Source: Flavobacterium soli DSM 19725 (lineage in GTDB: Bacteria > Bacteroidota > Bacteroidia > Flavobacteriales > Flavobacteriaceae). Taken from it: a DNA stretch of 64,000 nt. Both the position numbers and the translations under genes were made by a program. This document shows, in pieces, positions 1 through 9,573 of this stretch. The DNA lies in assembly GCF_000422705.1 (NCBI RefSeq), contig NZ_KE383907.1, positions 185,327 through 249,326 on the forward strand. Direction: 5' to 3'. The first letter of the stretch is position 1. Every line of letters begins with the position of its first letter. The notes beneath the pieces were generated by a model, which was not told the DNA's origin, searched no databases, and saw only the letters and a list, made by a program, of their open reading frames with translations.

Positions 1-867
1 ACAAACGGAACTGATGGTGTTGACGGTATAGGAGGAAAGACAATAGGAGGAAATAGCATTACAGTTAATGGTGCAGGGACTGATGTTGATCCTTATGAAA
101 TTAGTATCAAAGAAGGTTTGGCTAATCAAGTTTTGATTACAAATGCCAGTGGAACTGTTGAATGGACTGACAAGGATGATCTGATTACAGGTGTTAGTAA
201 TACTTCTGCAGGAAATACCTTAACAACGACAGTAAATGGCACTACAGGTACTGCAGTAGATATAATCAATACTAATGTTTTGTCTTTAAATACGGATAAT
301 GAACTAGTAAGTACTGTAAATGGAGTGGCATCTGTAGCGTTAAATTTAAAAGATGCCGTGCAACAAGAACAAAAAACGACCACGTTAATTGATGGAACCA
401 ATACAACCGTTCAAAAGACTGTAACTGCAAACAATACCGAATGGCAGGTTAATGTTGCTACTGCAAAAGGTGCTGATGGAACAAATCCAGCTATCCTAGG
501 AGTGGTAAAAGAAGCTGCGGCAAACCCAACAGTTTTGGTGAGTCAAACAGGGGAGCTTGCTGTCAATAATGAAGTTATGAATGGTATCAAGGTGGTAGCG
601 GTTGATTATAATGCTGCAGCTAATGACGCGATTATTTTAGGAAATGCCAATACATCAAATGTAACCATCACTTTGCCTGTTGCATCTCCAACCAATAAAG
701 GAAAAAAATATACAATCAAGAAAGAAGATGCAAACGAAGACGGTTATGTGAATGTAATCGGAACCATCGTGGGTGTGCCTTCTGGAGAGCTCTATACTGC
801 AGTGCCCTATACCGGATGGGATTTGGTTTCAGACGGGACGGCTTGGAGAATTGTAAATAAATTTTAA
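1..867 (+). CDS. Repeat-rich secreted surface protein, C-terminal part (partial)
   Basis: The reading frame is open from base 1, so the 5' end lies outside the window; the TTG at 118 is internal. About 288 residues are visible. They are rich in Asn, Thr, Gly, Ala and Val and look like beta-strand repeat or fibre sequence. The segment from about residue 40 is closely similar to residues 225-300 of the 3305-5152 gene (shared LITGVSNTS and TTTVNGTTGTAV). The last 90 residues (ITLPVASPTNKGKKY to the terminal GTAWRIVNKF) match the C-terminus of the next gene. No type A or B T9SS tail is visible. I infer an extracellular adhesin or fibre protein, one of three tandem paralogues. Confidence 0.8.
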   Translation, partial: TNGTDGVDGIGGKTIGGNSITVNGAGTDVDPYEISIKEGLANQVLITNASGTVEWTDKDDLITGVSNTSAGNTLTTTVNGTTGTAVDIINTNVLSLNTDNELVSTVNGVASVALNLKDAVQQEQKTTTLIDGTNTTVQKTVTANNTEWQVNVATAKGADGTNPAILGVVKEAAANPTVLVSQTGELAVNNEVMNGIKVVAVDYNAAANDAIILGNANTSNVTITLPVASPTNKGKKYTIKKEDANEDGYVNVIGTIVGVPSGELYTAVPYTGWDLVSDGTAWRIVNKF

Positions 868-912
868 ACACGAAAAACAAAAAATAAATTACAAAAAGTA
901 ATAATTATCAAA

Positions 913-3156
913 ATGAAAAAAATAATACTAATCGTAGGTTTTGGTCTTGTATTTTTGAATACTCAAGAAGTAGCAGCTCAGCAAGGCTTCGGAACTAATC
1001 AACCCGACAAATCAGCAGCAGTAGACATCGTTTCTACAAAGCGTGGTTTATTAATTCCTCGTATTGCTTTAACAGCAACAAATGTTCCAGGACCAGTTGC
1101 TGATCCTGCAAATGCATTATTTGTTTACAATACTGCTACAACTACTGGTGCAAACCAAGTGGAACCAGGATTCTACTACTGGGAAAGAGACAATGCCGCT
1201 GCTGCAACTCCAGGAAAATGGGTGCGTTTTGTTTCTTCAAATTCAGAAAAAAATGTTATTGTCGAAGCAGGCAATAATGTGAAAGTGGAGGAAGATGATA
1301 CTACTCCAAACACTACTAAATACACGGTAAGTGTGCAAGGTGGTACAAACGGACAAGTATTGGTTACCGAAGTTGTAGCAGGAGTTACTTCTACAAAATG
1401 GATCAACCCTGAAGATTTTGTATCGGATGTAATCGATGCTCAAAACGGTCTTACTTATGTTCCATCCACCGGTCCAGGAGTTGACAATATTATCAAACTG
1501 GGAGGAACTTTAACCGAACCAACCCAAATTACAACGGATGCAACCAATACGTTTAGTATTAACGGACTTGCAACGGTAACTCCTACAGCAACCGATTTCA
1601 TTCTGGTTATGGATGCAACTGGTGTTTTGAAAAAAACAACTGCTTCAGATTTGCTTGATGCAAAAGATTTAAACTTGGCAGGTTCTGAACTTGAGTTCAC
1701 CGTTGGTGATGGAGAAGGAGCTGTGTTAAAAGCAACTACGATTGGGATCAAAGACGCTTCTGTTGGAGTAGGAAAATTTGATCCAGGAACAGCAACTGAA
1801 GGTCAGGTAGCAACAATTGTGGGTAGTGGTGCAACTAAAGAAGTTGTCTATGCTGATGCTGCTACATCTTTTGGCGAAGACCTAACAACTGATGGGAAAA
1901 TTGTTATTGGATCTGCCGAAGCTTCAACTTTAGCAAATGCAGTTCTTGTGGCTACAGATTTAAGAATTAAAGCAGAAAGTATTACTTCTACTGAAATTAA
2001 AAACGGAACTATTCAAGCATCTGATATAAAAGCTCCAGGAACAGCAACTGAATCTAGCACTGGTGGAACAGCCAATCAAGTGATGGTGACAAATGCTACC
2101 GGAGATGTTTCTTGGATTAACCAATCGGATTTAGGAAATAAAGATTCATATACAGGATTAGCACCAATAACGATTGCTGCAAATGGAACAAGTACAAATG
2201 GAATTAATTATAATGTGTCGATTGAGCCAGCTAGCGGAACTGATTTAGGGGTTGTAAAACAAGTTGCTACAAATCCAACAATCGATATCAATAGCGATGG
2301 AGAGTTATCGGTTAATTTAACTAATACTATTTTATCGGGTGACGTTACAGGTCCATTAAATGATACAAATGTTTCAGCGATTCAAGGTACAGGAGTTTCG
2401 GCAACCGCACCAACAACTACTAATAATGTTTTGAAATTTGATGGAACAAACTGGACACCTGCAAAATTAGATGCAAGTGATATTACAGGAGAAGCAATTA
2501 CTTCTTCTACACTAACGATTTCTGCAGATGGAGCAAGTGCCGTTTTGAAAGACATCACGATCGACATCACGCCAAGCACTACAGCAGGAACAATATTAAC
2601 AACGGTAGACAATGCAGGAACATTAGAAACTTCATGGGAAACACCAAACTCACTTGTTGAAGTTGATAACGGTTTAAGAAAAGTTACAGATGATGTAATT
2701 CACCTTGGAGGAGCTTTGATCGAACCTACAACAATCGCAACAGGAGCTACAAATACACTTGCCATTACAAATCTTACAGAAGTTGCTTCCGCAAATAAAG
2801 TAGTTGTAGCTGAAACAAGTGGCGTTTTAAGAACGGTTACCAAATCGGTTTCACAAAGCATCACGGCTGATCTAACCATCGATAATACATCGGTTACGAA
2901 TTATTCTCCTTATGTTCAAGAGGTAAACATCAGTGCTACTGTTGGAGCTTCAGATATTGATGTGACTTTGCCTTCTCCTTCTGCAGAAAATAACGGACAA
3001 ACGGTAAATATCAAAATTGAAAATACAACAGAACCTGATTTTTATCTAAATGTTAGGGTTTCTGGTGGTGTTCTATTGACTTATGGATCTATGCCTTATC
3101 AAGGTTGGGTAATCAAATCCAATGGAACAGCTTGGACAGTTGTAGGAAGAAATTAA
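913..3156 (+). CDS. Repeat-rich secreted surface protein (paralogue 2)
   Basis: 747 residues with an N-terminal signal peptide (MKKIILIVGFGLVF, probable cleavage near AAQ/QGFG around residue 23). Residues about 24-115 form a module shared with the 3305-5152 gene (QQGFGTNQP, RGLLIPRIALT, LFVYNTAT, GFYYWE). A long low-complexity middle has repeated phrases such as GNTLT, DASDIT and GTATE. A C-terminal module (DVTLPSPSAENNGQTV to GTAWTVVGRN) is shared with the upstream gene. It starts 45 bp after its neighbour. The signal peptide and the T9SS genes downstream suggest an exported fibre or adhesin. No enzyme motif is visible and the exact role is unknown. Confidence 0.8.
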   Translation: MKKIILIVGFGLVFLNTQEVAAQQGFGTNQPDKSAAVDIVSTKRGLLIPRIALTATNVPGPVADPANALFVYNTATTTGANQVEPGFYYWERDNAAAATPGKWVRFVSSNSEKNVIVEAGNNVKVEEDDTTPNTTKYTVSVQGGTNGQVLVTEVVAGVTSTKWINPEDFVSDVIDAQNGLTYVPSTGPGVDNIIKLGGTLTEPTQITTDATNTFSINGLATVTPTATDFILVMDATGVLKKTTASDLLDAKDLNLAGSELEFTVGDGEGAVLKATTIGIKDASVGVGKFDPGTATEGQVATIVGSGATKEVVYADAATSFGEDLTTDGKIVIGSAEASTLANAVLVATDLRIKAESITSTEIKNGTIQASDIKAPGTATESSTGGTANQVMVTNATGDVSWINQSDLGNKDSYTGLAPITIAANGTSTNGINYNVSIEPASGTDLGVVKQVATNPTIDINSDGELSVNLTNTILSGDVTGPLNDTNVSAIQGTGVSATAPTTTNNVLKFDGTNWTPAKLDASDITGEAITSSTLTISADGASAVLKDITIDITPSTTAGTILTTVDNAGTLETSWETPNSLVEVDNGLRKVTDDVIHLGGALIEPTTIATGATNTLAITNLTEVASANKVVVAETSGVLRTVTKSVSQSITADLTIDNTSVTNYSPYVQEVNISATVGASDIDVTLPSPSAENNGQTVNIKIENTTEPDFYLNVRVSGGVLLTYGSMPYQGWVIKSNGTAWTVVGRN

Positions 3157-3190
3157 TAATTTTTTTTTTTAAAACTTGATAACGTACTAA

Positions 3191-3219
3191 GATAGTGAAA
3201 CATTTTTATCACTATTTTA
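3191..3219 (+). terminator. Hairpin after the second surface-protein gene
   Basis: ATAGTGA (3192-3198) pairs with TCACTAT (3209-3215) around a 10-nt loop and is followed by TTTT. It lies 35 bp after the stop, so it may reduce read-through into the next paralogue. Confidence 0.45.
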
Positions 3220-3304
3220 AAAGCTCTAAAAATCAAATTGGAGTTACTATTTTAAAAAAGTCATGAGAAATGAAAAATCATACATCTGACGAAAAAAATA
3301 CTTG

Positions 3305-5152
3305 ATGATGAAGAAATCGGTTATAGGATACAGCACTTTACTTTTGACACTTGTTTTAGCAACTCAAACAGCTACTGCACAGCAAGGTTTTGGTACAGAT
3401 GAGCCAAGTAAAGCTTCGGCTATCGAAATGGCATCCGGAACAAGAGGACTGTTGTTGCCAAGAGTAGCCTTGACGAGCTCTACGGTTTTTGCACCAATTA
3501 GAGGGGAAAGTGAAAATAATATTGCCAAAACGAATTCATTACTCGTTTACAATACGGCTACTTCTGGGGATGTTATTCCGGGGTATTATTATTGGACAAC
3601 TGACGGTACAACAGGAAGCTGGAACCGTTTATTGGCAAATAATGACGCAGCTGCATTGCAATTGGCAGGAGATGTCACGGGAACATTGGGAGCTTCAAAA
3701 GTCGAAAAAATTCAAGGAAGTCCAGTATCTGCTACAGCACCATCTTCTACTAATCAAGTTTTAACTTGGAATGGAACAGCTTGGGAACCAAAAACCATTA
3801 CACCGGCAGAAATTGGTAGCAAAGCTAATTTGTCAGTTCAAGACGGAATTGCAATTACAGCAGGTTCGGGAACAAATGCCTTGCTAGGTGCTGCCACAAT
3901 TGGAATAACAAATGGAGGTATCGCTCCTGCAAAAATTACTCCGGGAACAACTGGTCAGGTACTTACAACCAATGGTTCGGGTGCTGCAATTTGGTCGGAT
4001 AAATCCAGTTTGATTACTGGTGTTAGTAATACTTCTTCCGGGAATAATTTGACCACAACTGTCAATGGAACTACAGGAACGGCAGTAAATATCATCAATA
4101 GCAACACGCTAACTTTAAACGGAAGCAATCAATTGGTTAGCACTGTAAACGGTCAAGCTAGTACAGCTTTGAATTTAGGGCCAGCTATAACAGCCGCCGA
4201 AACCGAAACTTCTATGGTTCAAAATGCCACAACTGGTGTCATAACCTACAATAAAGAACGAAACGGAACCAATACTGCCAATGTTCTAAGTGCAACTTCT
4301 GGCAACATATTGACTTATAGCACTGGAGCATTTTTGAATGCTGCTGCCGTAAAAAATGCTCAGCAAAATACCATCGTTGCAGGTTCAGCACCAATTTCGG
4401 TTGCAGCACCTGTTACAGTAGGAAATAATACGACTTATACTGTTAGTGTTGGAACTGCAAATACGACTACTTTGGGAGTTGTCCGTCAAGCGGATACAAA
4501 TCCGACTGTCAATGTAACTACAGGTGTACTTTCGGTAAACACGGCTCAAATCGCAGGAAGCGGATTGGTTAGTAGCGGAAATACTTTGGCAGCAAATACT
4601 TATAACGGATTAAAAGTAAGTACTACGGGAGGTTTCAATGATCATATCGGAATTGGCGGAAGCTTGAATGAGCCAACAACCATTACGGCAACTTCAACCA
4701 ATACATTTGCTGTTGCAGGTTTGCAAACGGGAACAGCTACAGATAATATGCTGGTTGCCGATCCAACGACTGGAGTTTTGAAAAAAGTAAAAGCAACGCC
4801 TCGTTTTTTTTATATGCCAGCGGTAATTTTTGATACTTCGGCACCAGGAACAGCACTTGTTAGAGATTTATATTTGGAATACAAAAATCAATTTGAAGGA
4901 AATAGTTTGAATATTGCCCATGGAAATGCAGGATATTCAATTCCTTACACTGGCGGTTTGGTAGGAAGTACGGGAGCTCCAGCTGATATAGCGACTTATG
5001 CAAGCGGAGATTTGTATTATTATGTTTCCTATTATGATCAAACGGTTTTTAGTAATTTGAGTATTGATGCCACAGGAAAATTAACCTACACGATTTTAGC
5101 AGGAGCTTCAACAACTTCTTATATGAATATCGTATTTGTTGTAAAAGAGTAA
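3305..5152 (+). CDS. Repeat-rich secreted surface protein (paralogue 3)
   Basis: 615 residues from the ATG at 3305; a TTG at 3302 and a second ATG at 3308 are alternative starts. The signal peptide ends near ATAQQGFG. Residues about 25-120 repeat the N-terminal module of the preceding gene (RGLLLPRVALT, LLVYNTAT, GYYYWTTDG). Residues about 225-300 nearly duplicate part of the first gene in the window. The last 110 residues are different (aromatic, YSIPYTGGLVG, LYYYVSYYDQ) and lack the GTAW ending of the other two, so paralogues share the body but not the tip. It ends 7 bp before the type B sorting-domain gene, implying co-transcription with the T9SS genes. Function is inferred as a surface fibre or adhesin. 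Confidence 0.8.
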   Translation: MMKKSVIGYSTLLLTLVLATQTATAQQGFGTDEPSKASAIEMASGTRGLLLPRVALTSSTVFAPIRGESENNIAKTNSLLVYNTATSGDVIPGYYYWTTDGTTGSWNRLLANNDAAALQLAGDVTGTLGASKVEKIQGSPVSATAPSSTNQVLTWNGTAWEPKTITPAEIGSKANLSVQDGIAITAGSGTNALLGAATIGITNGGIAPAKITPGTTGQVLTTNGSGAAIWSDKSSLITGVSNTSSGNNLTTTVNGTTGTAVNIINSNTLTLNGSNQLVSTVNGQASTALNLGPAITAAETETSMVQNATTGVITYNKERNGTNTANVLSATSGNILTYSTGAFLNAAAVKNAQQNTIVAGSAPISVAAPVTVGNNTTYTVSVGTANTTTLGVVRQADTNPTVNVTTGVLSVNTAQIAGSGLVSSGNTLAANTYNGLKVSTTGGFNDHIGIGGSLNEPTTITATSTNTFAVAGLQTGTATDNMLVADPTTGVLKKVKATPRFFYMPAVIFDTSAPGTALVRDLYLEYKNQFEGNSLNIAHGNAGYSIPYTGGLVGSTGAPADIATYASGDLYYYVSYYDQTVFSNLSIDATGKLTYTILAGASTTSYMNIVFVVKE

Positions 5153-5159
5153 TCATCCA

Positions 5160-6404
5160 ATGAAAAAAAATGTAACAAACCTATTTTTCTTTTTTTTTAC
5201 GACGGTGATGTTCTCCCAAGGACAAACAACCAATACGGGAACATTGTATGTGAGTCCAAATACGTTAATGACGGTAGTTTCAGATTTTAATAATACGGAT
5301 TCTGGCGAATATAAAAACGATGGAGAAGTGTTGCTTCGTGCAAATTTCAATAATGATGGCGTGACTACTTTTTCTCCTAATCAAGATGGTTACACCCGAT
5401 TTGAAGGGTTTTCAACCCAAAAAATAACAGGAACTGTTCCAAGCGAATTCAAAAATTTGTTGTTTTTTAACACCAATCCGCAACCAGCTTTTCAATTATC
5501 GGGAGATATTATTATCTTTGGTAATGCAGAATTCAATCAAGGAATAGTAAACAATGATAATTTTGGAGGTACAATTTCATTTGAACAAGATGCAAATCAT
5601 ACAAGCACATGGAACGGAAGCCACGTTGATGGCGAAGTTATAAAAAACGGAAGCACTGATTTTATATATCCAATTGGGGACAAAAACCTCTATAGATATG
5701 CCAGAATTTCGGCTCCAGATGCAATTGCTGATAGTTTTACAGGAAAATATTTTTTCGAGAATTCAAACCCATCATATCCCCATACAAGCAAGTTACCCGA
5801 AATAGGATTAATCAATGACAAAGAATATTGGACTATTGATAAAACAAACGGAACATCCGATATATTATTAACGCTAAGTTGGGACGAAACCGTTACCACA
5901 CCAGCCGAAATAGTAGCTTTCCCCGAACGCGAAATTCATATCGTTCGTTGGGATGAAACCGCAAATATCTGGGTAGATGAAGGCGGAGTTGCAGATATGG
6001 CTAACAAAACAATAACCACAGCGGTTGAGGTTTCGGGTTATGGAATTTTTACATTGGCAAGGGTGGCTAAAGATGATGCGGCATCAAATTGTATCAAAAT
6101 TTTTAATGGTGTTACCCCAAATGGAGACACCTACAACGATTATTTTTTTATAGAATGTATCAATAATTATCCTAAGAATACAGTGGAAATTTATAACCGA
6201 TGGGGAGTTAAGGTTTTTGAAACCGAAAATTATGATTCTAACGGAAACGTCTTTAACGGCTATTCTGATGGAAGAACCACCATCGACGGAAGTAATAAAT
6301 TGCCAACAGGAACTTATTTTTATGTTCTAACGTATGAAGCACAGCAAAATGGAAATTCCCGAACACACAAGCAAGCGGGTTATTTACATTTGAGTGCAGA
6401 TTAA
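5160..6404 (+). CDS. T9SS type B sorting domain-containing protein
   Basis: 414 residues with a very Phe-rich signal peptide (residues 1-20). The C-terminal 95 residues are a gliding-motility-associated (CHU_C/type B) T9SS signal: IKIFNGVTPNGDTYNDYF, then VEIYNRWGVKVFE, then LPTGTYFYVLTY, ending in a basic glycine-containing tail. The body is beta-rich with no catalytic motif recognised. In known systems type B cargo is exported across the outer membrane by T9SS and often depends on a cognate PorP/SprF protein, which is exactly the next gene, 13 bp downstream. It may anchor or cap the fibre proteins encoded just upstream; that is inference. Confidence 0.88.
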   Translation: MKKNVTNLFFFFFTTVMFSQGQTTNTGTLYVSPNTLMTVVSDFNNTDSGEYKNDGEVLLRANFNNDGVTTFSPNQDGYTRFEGFSTQKITGTVPSEFKNLLFFNTNPQPAFQLSGDIIIFGNAEFNQGIVNNDNFGGTISFEQDANHTSTWNGSHVDGEVIKNGSTDFIYPIGDKNLYRYARISAPDAIADSFTGKYFFENSNPSYPHTSKLPEIGLINDKEYWTIDKTNGTSDILLTLSWDETVTTPAEIVAFPEREIHIVRWDETANIWVDEGGVADMANKTITTAVEVSGYGIFTLARVAKDDAASNCIKIFNGVTPNGDTYNDYFFIECINNYPKNTVEIYNRWGVKVFETENYDSNGNVFNGYSDGRTTIDGSNKLPTGTYFYVLTYEAQQNGNSRTHKQAGYLHLSAD

Positions 6405-6417
6405 ACAAAAGACCCCT

Positions 6418-7353
6418 ATGAAATTCAATAAAATAGTACAATATGGTTTTGCTTTGTGGTCATTCATCCTGACTACTACAACTTTTGCCCAGCAAGATTC
6501 TCAATATACACAATATATGTACAACACCATCAATGTGAATCCAGCCTATGCAGGTTCGCGAGGTGTTACTAGTATTTTTTTATTGCATAGAACACAATGG
6601 GTAGGACTCGATGGAGCTCCAGTAACAAACACGGCTTCCATACACAAACCAATTGGAGATAGTAATATAGGCTACGGAATTTCTTTTGTAAACGACAGGA
6701 TTGGTATTTCGGACGAAAATACCATCTCGCTCGATGTTTCCTATACGGTAAAGACTTCCGAAGAATATAAATTATCCTTTGGTATCAAAGGTTCTGCTAA
6801 TTTGCTAAGTGTAGATTATACAAGATTAACCATTCGAGATCCCGAAGACGTGCTTTTGAGCCAGCAGGCCAATATCGATAACAGATTGTCGCCAAATTTT
6901 GGAGCTGGTATTTATTGGCATTCGGATAAAAATTACCTAGGGATTTCTGTTCCTAATTTTTTAGAAACCAAGCATTATGATGATAATGTAAGTTCACTTG
7001 CCAGCGAAAGGATGCACTTTTACTTCATAGGTGGAAGCGTTTTTGATTTGAACGAAACGTTGCAGTTTAAACCAGCAATCATGACCAAAATGGTTCAGGG
7101 AGCTCCGCTTCAAGTAGATCTTTCGGCGAATTTTCTTTTTAATGAAAAGTTTTTTGTTGGAGCTGCCTATAGATGGAGTGCTGCTCTAAGCGGGATGATT
7201 GGTTTTCAAGTCAGCGATTCTTGGCATATTGGTTATTCATACGATGCAGAAACAACAAAATTGGCCAATTATAATTCGGGTTCACACGAAATTTTCCTTC
7301 GATATGAGTTGTTTGGGAATTATAGCAAGATCGTTTCCCCAAGATTCTTCTAA
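6418..7353 (+). CDS. PorP/SprF family type IX secretion outer-membrane protein
   Basis: 311 residues from the ATG at 6418. An upstream in-frame GTG at 6394 would overlap the previous gene and spoil the signal peptide, so it was not used. Signal peptide near residues 1-23 (LTTTTFAQQDSQ). The start of the mature protein (DSQYTQYMYNTINVNPAYAGSRG) is the family hallmark, followed by an amphipathic beta-barrel pattern. Family members act in T9SS export or surface retention of type B cargo, as SprF does for SprB. It sits between a type B cargo gene and an OmpA/PD40 gene, with 13 and 12 bp spacers, the classical arrangement. Confidence 0.93.
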   Translation: MKFNKIVQYGFALWSFILTTTTFAQQDSQYTQYMYNTINVNPAYAGSRGVTSIFLLHRTQWVGLDGAPVTNTASIHKPIGDSNIGYGISFVNDRIGISDENTISLDVSYTVKTSEEYKLSFGIKGSANLLSVDYTRLTIRDPEDVLLSQQANIDNRLSPNFGAGIYWHSDKNYLGISVPNFLETKHYDDNVSSLASERMHFYFIGGSVFDLNETLQFKPAIMTKMVQGAPLQVDLSANFLFNEKFFVGAAYRWSAALSGMIGFQVSDSWHIGYSYDAETTKLANYNSGSHEIFLRYELFGNYSKIVSPRFF

Positions 7354-7365
7354 TCCATTTCTGAT

Positions 7366-9306
7366 ATGAAAATAAAAATACTTCTATATCTTTCACTACT
7401 TTTCCTGACTACTCCAACTCTTTTTTCGCAGGAGAAGCAGCTGGAAAAAGGAAATCAAAAGTTTAGTGAATTGTCCTATATCGATGCGATTTCGGTCTAT
7501 GAACGTGTGGCAAATAAAGGATATAAGTCGGCTGAATTGTTTCAAAAGTTAGGTGACTCTTATTATTTTAATGCAGAGTTTACAAAAGCTTCAAAATGGT
7601 ATGCCGAATTATTTTTATTAGACAATTCAACTATTGCTTCAGAATATTATTACCGTTATGCTCAAACTTTAAAATCGCTTGGACAATATGAAAAAGCGAA
7701 TGAATTGCTGGATAAATTCAATGTTATTTCCAAAGAAGACATCCGTGGTGCTTTGTTTACAAAAAAGAAAGATTACTTAGAAGTTATAAAAAGCAATTCA
7801 GGTCGCTACACGATTGAAGATGCTGGAATAAACTCTGAGTATTCAGATTTTGCAGCATCCTATTTTGATAATGCACTAGTTTTTGCATCTACTCGTGACA
7901 CTAGCGGTTTTTTTAAAAGAAAACATACTTGGACAAACGAAGCTTTCTCTGACTTGTATATTTCAGAAATTCTGCCAAATGGCACATTGAATGTTCCTGT
8001 TAAATTTTCGAAAAATATAAATTCAAAATTCAACGAATCTACTCCAGTTTTTACAAAAGATGGTGTTACGGTTTATTTTACTCGAAATAATTTCAAAGAT
8101 GGAAAACGAGGAAAAGATGCTGATAAGGCTACACTTTTAAAGATTTATAAAGCGACTTTAAAAGACAACAATTGGGAAGATATAGTAGAATTGCCTTTCA
8201 ATAATAACGAATATAATGTTGCACATCCGGCTTTGAGTCCTGATGAAAAGACCTTGTATTTTGCTTCGGATATGCCTGGAACACTGGGTCAGTCGGATCT
8301 TTTTAAAGTTGCAATTAACAGTGATGGAAGCTTTGGAACTCCAGAAAATTTAGGATCCGAAATCAATACCGAAGGAAAGGAAACGTTTCCATTTGTATCG
8401 GCTGAAAATGAATTATATTTTGCTTCAGATGGACATCCGGGATTGGGAGGTTTGGATATTTTTGTTTCCAAATTGGATAAGGAAGAAAAAAGAATACAAC
8501 CAGTAAATATTGGCGAACCCGTAAACTCAGCCACCGACGATTTTGCATTCATCATCAACACTACAAATAAAATTGGTTTTTTTAGTTCCTATAGACCAGA
8601 TGGAAAGGGATTCGACGATATTTATAAGTTCAAAGAGGAAAAGGTTTTAGTTTGCAATCAAGTTTTGTCAGGAACAATTGTAGATGCTGAAACTGGTGCA
8701 GTTTTACCAAATGTTGAAGTGATTTTGCTGGATGAAAATTTTCAAGAAGTGCAAAAAGTTATTTCTGACGAAAAAGGCTTTTATACTTTTGATGTTGAAT
8801 GTGGTAAAATCTATTATGTGAGAGCCAATAAGCCAGATTTAGTAACCAATGAAATAAAGGCAATTATTGATGAAGTTTCGGGTGAAACTGCTCTAAATGT
8901 CACGTTGCAAAAAGCTGTTGTTCCATTCCAAATAGGGGAAGACATCGGTAAAAAACTCAATATTAAAAAGATTTATTTTGACTTAGGAAAGGCAAATATC
9001 CGTCCAGATGCCGAAATTGAATTGGCAAAAGTGCTCGAAGTGATGCTCGAATATCCTACTTTGAAAATTGATGTTCGTTCGCATACTGATAGTCGGGATT
9101 CTCATAAAAACAATGAAAAGTTATCGGATAGAAGGGCAAAATCTACCGTAGCTTGGTTTATACAAAAAGGAATAGATGCTGAACGAGTTTCAGGAAAAGG
9201 GTATGGTGAAACCCAACTCATCAACAAATGTGCCGATGGAGTAAAATGTTCAGAGGAAGAACACCAATTCAATAGACGAAGCGAGTTTATAGTATTGGCA
9301 TTATAA
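7366..9306 (+). CDS. OmpA family protein with TPR and PD40 repeats (T9SS-associated)
   Basis: 646 residues. Signal peptide 1-21 (TTPTLFSQEK). TPR-like helices lie at about 25-125, PD40/WD40-like beta-propeller repeats at about 140-425 (for example SPDEKTLYFASDMPG), a carboxypeptidase-regulatory-like domain at about 430-515 (SGTIVDAETGAVLPNVEV), and an OmpA peptidoglycan-binding domain from about 525 to the end (KKIYFDLGKANIRPDAE, DVRSHTDSR, LSDRRAKSTV). The architecture is that of the PorE-like proteins that commonly follow porP/sprF genes and link T9SS components to peptidoglycan. It is the last gene of the cluster, with a terminator after it. Confidence 0.92.
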   Translation: MKIKILLYLSLLFLTTPTLFSQEKQLEKGNQKFSELSYIDAISVYERVANKGYKSAELFQKLGDSYYFNAEFTKASKWYAELFLLDNSTIASEYYYRYAQTLKSLGQYEKANELLDKFNVISKEDIRGALFTKKKDYLEVIKSNSGRYTIEDAGINSEYSDFAASYFDNALVFASTRDTSGFFKRKHTWTNEAFSDLYISEILPNGTLNVPVKFSKNINSKFNESTPVFTKDGVTVYFTRNNFKDGKRGKDADKATLLKIYKATLKDNNWEDIVELPFNNNEYNVAHPALSPDEKTLYFASDMPGTLGQSDLFKVAINSDGSFGTPENLGSEINTEGKETFPFVSAENELYFASDGHPGLGGLDIFVSKLDKEEKRIQPVNIGEPVNSATDDFAFIINTTNKIGFFSSYRPDGKGFDDIYKFKEEKVLVCNQVLSGTIVDAETGAVLPNVEVILLDENFQEVQKVISDEKGFYTFDVECGKIYYVRANKPDLVTNEIKAIIDEVSGETALNVTLQKAVVPFQIGEDIGKKLNIKKIYFDLGKANIRPDAEIELAKVLEVMLEYPTLKIDVRSHTDSRDSHKNNEKLSDRRAKSTVAWFIQKGIDAERVSGKGYGETQLINKCADGVKCSEEEHQFNRRSEFIVLAL

Positions 9307-9327
9307 AAAAAATACATTTAAAATTCT

Positions 9328-9363
9328 AAAAAAGCATGCTGTTCTTCAGGATGCTTTTTTTAT
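9328..9363 (+). terminator. Rho-independent terminator of the T9SS cluster
   Basis: AAAAAGCAT pairs with ATGCTTTTT, with an inner CTG/CAG pair in the loop, followed by a T-rich tract. It lies about 25 bp after the OmpA stop codon. Confidence 0.8.
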
Positions 9364-9573
9364 TTTTATCAGCCAATATGCCGTGTTTACTAGAGTGCAT
9401 TTAATTTTTTGTTAATACTAATCAACAAACTTGCATAATGTATTTGAATTGTTAATTTTGTTGATTGTTATTGAACCAAAGTAGCCTAAATTGCGATTCA
9501 ATTTTATTATTTTTAATAACACAACCAACCAAAAACAATAATTTTACTTAATTGATCTATAATTAGTACAAGA

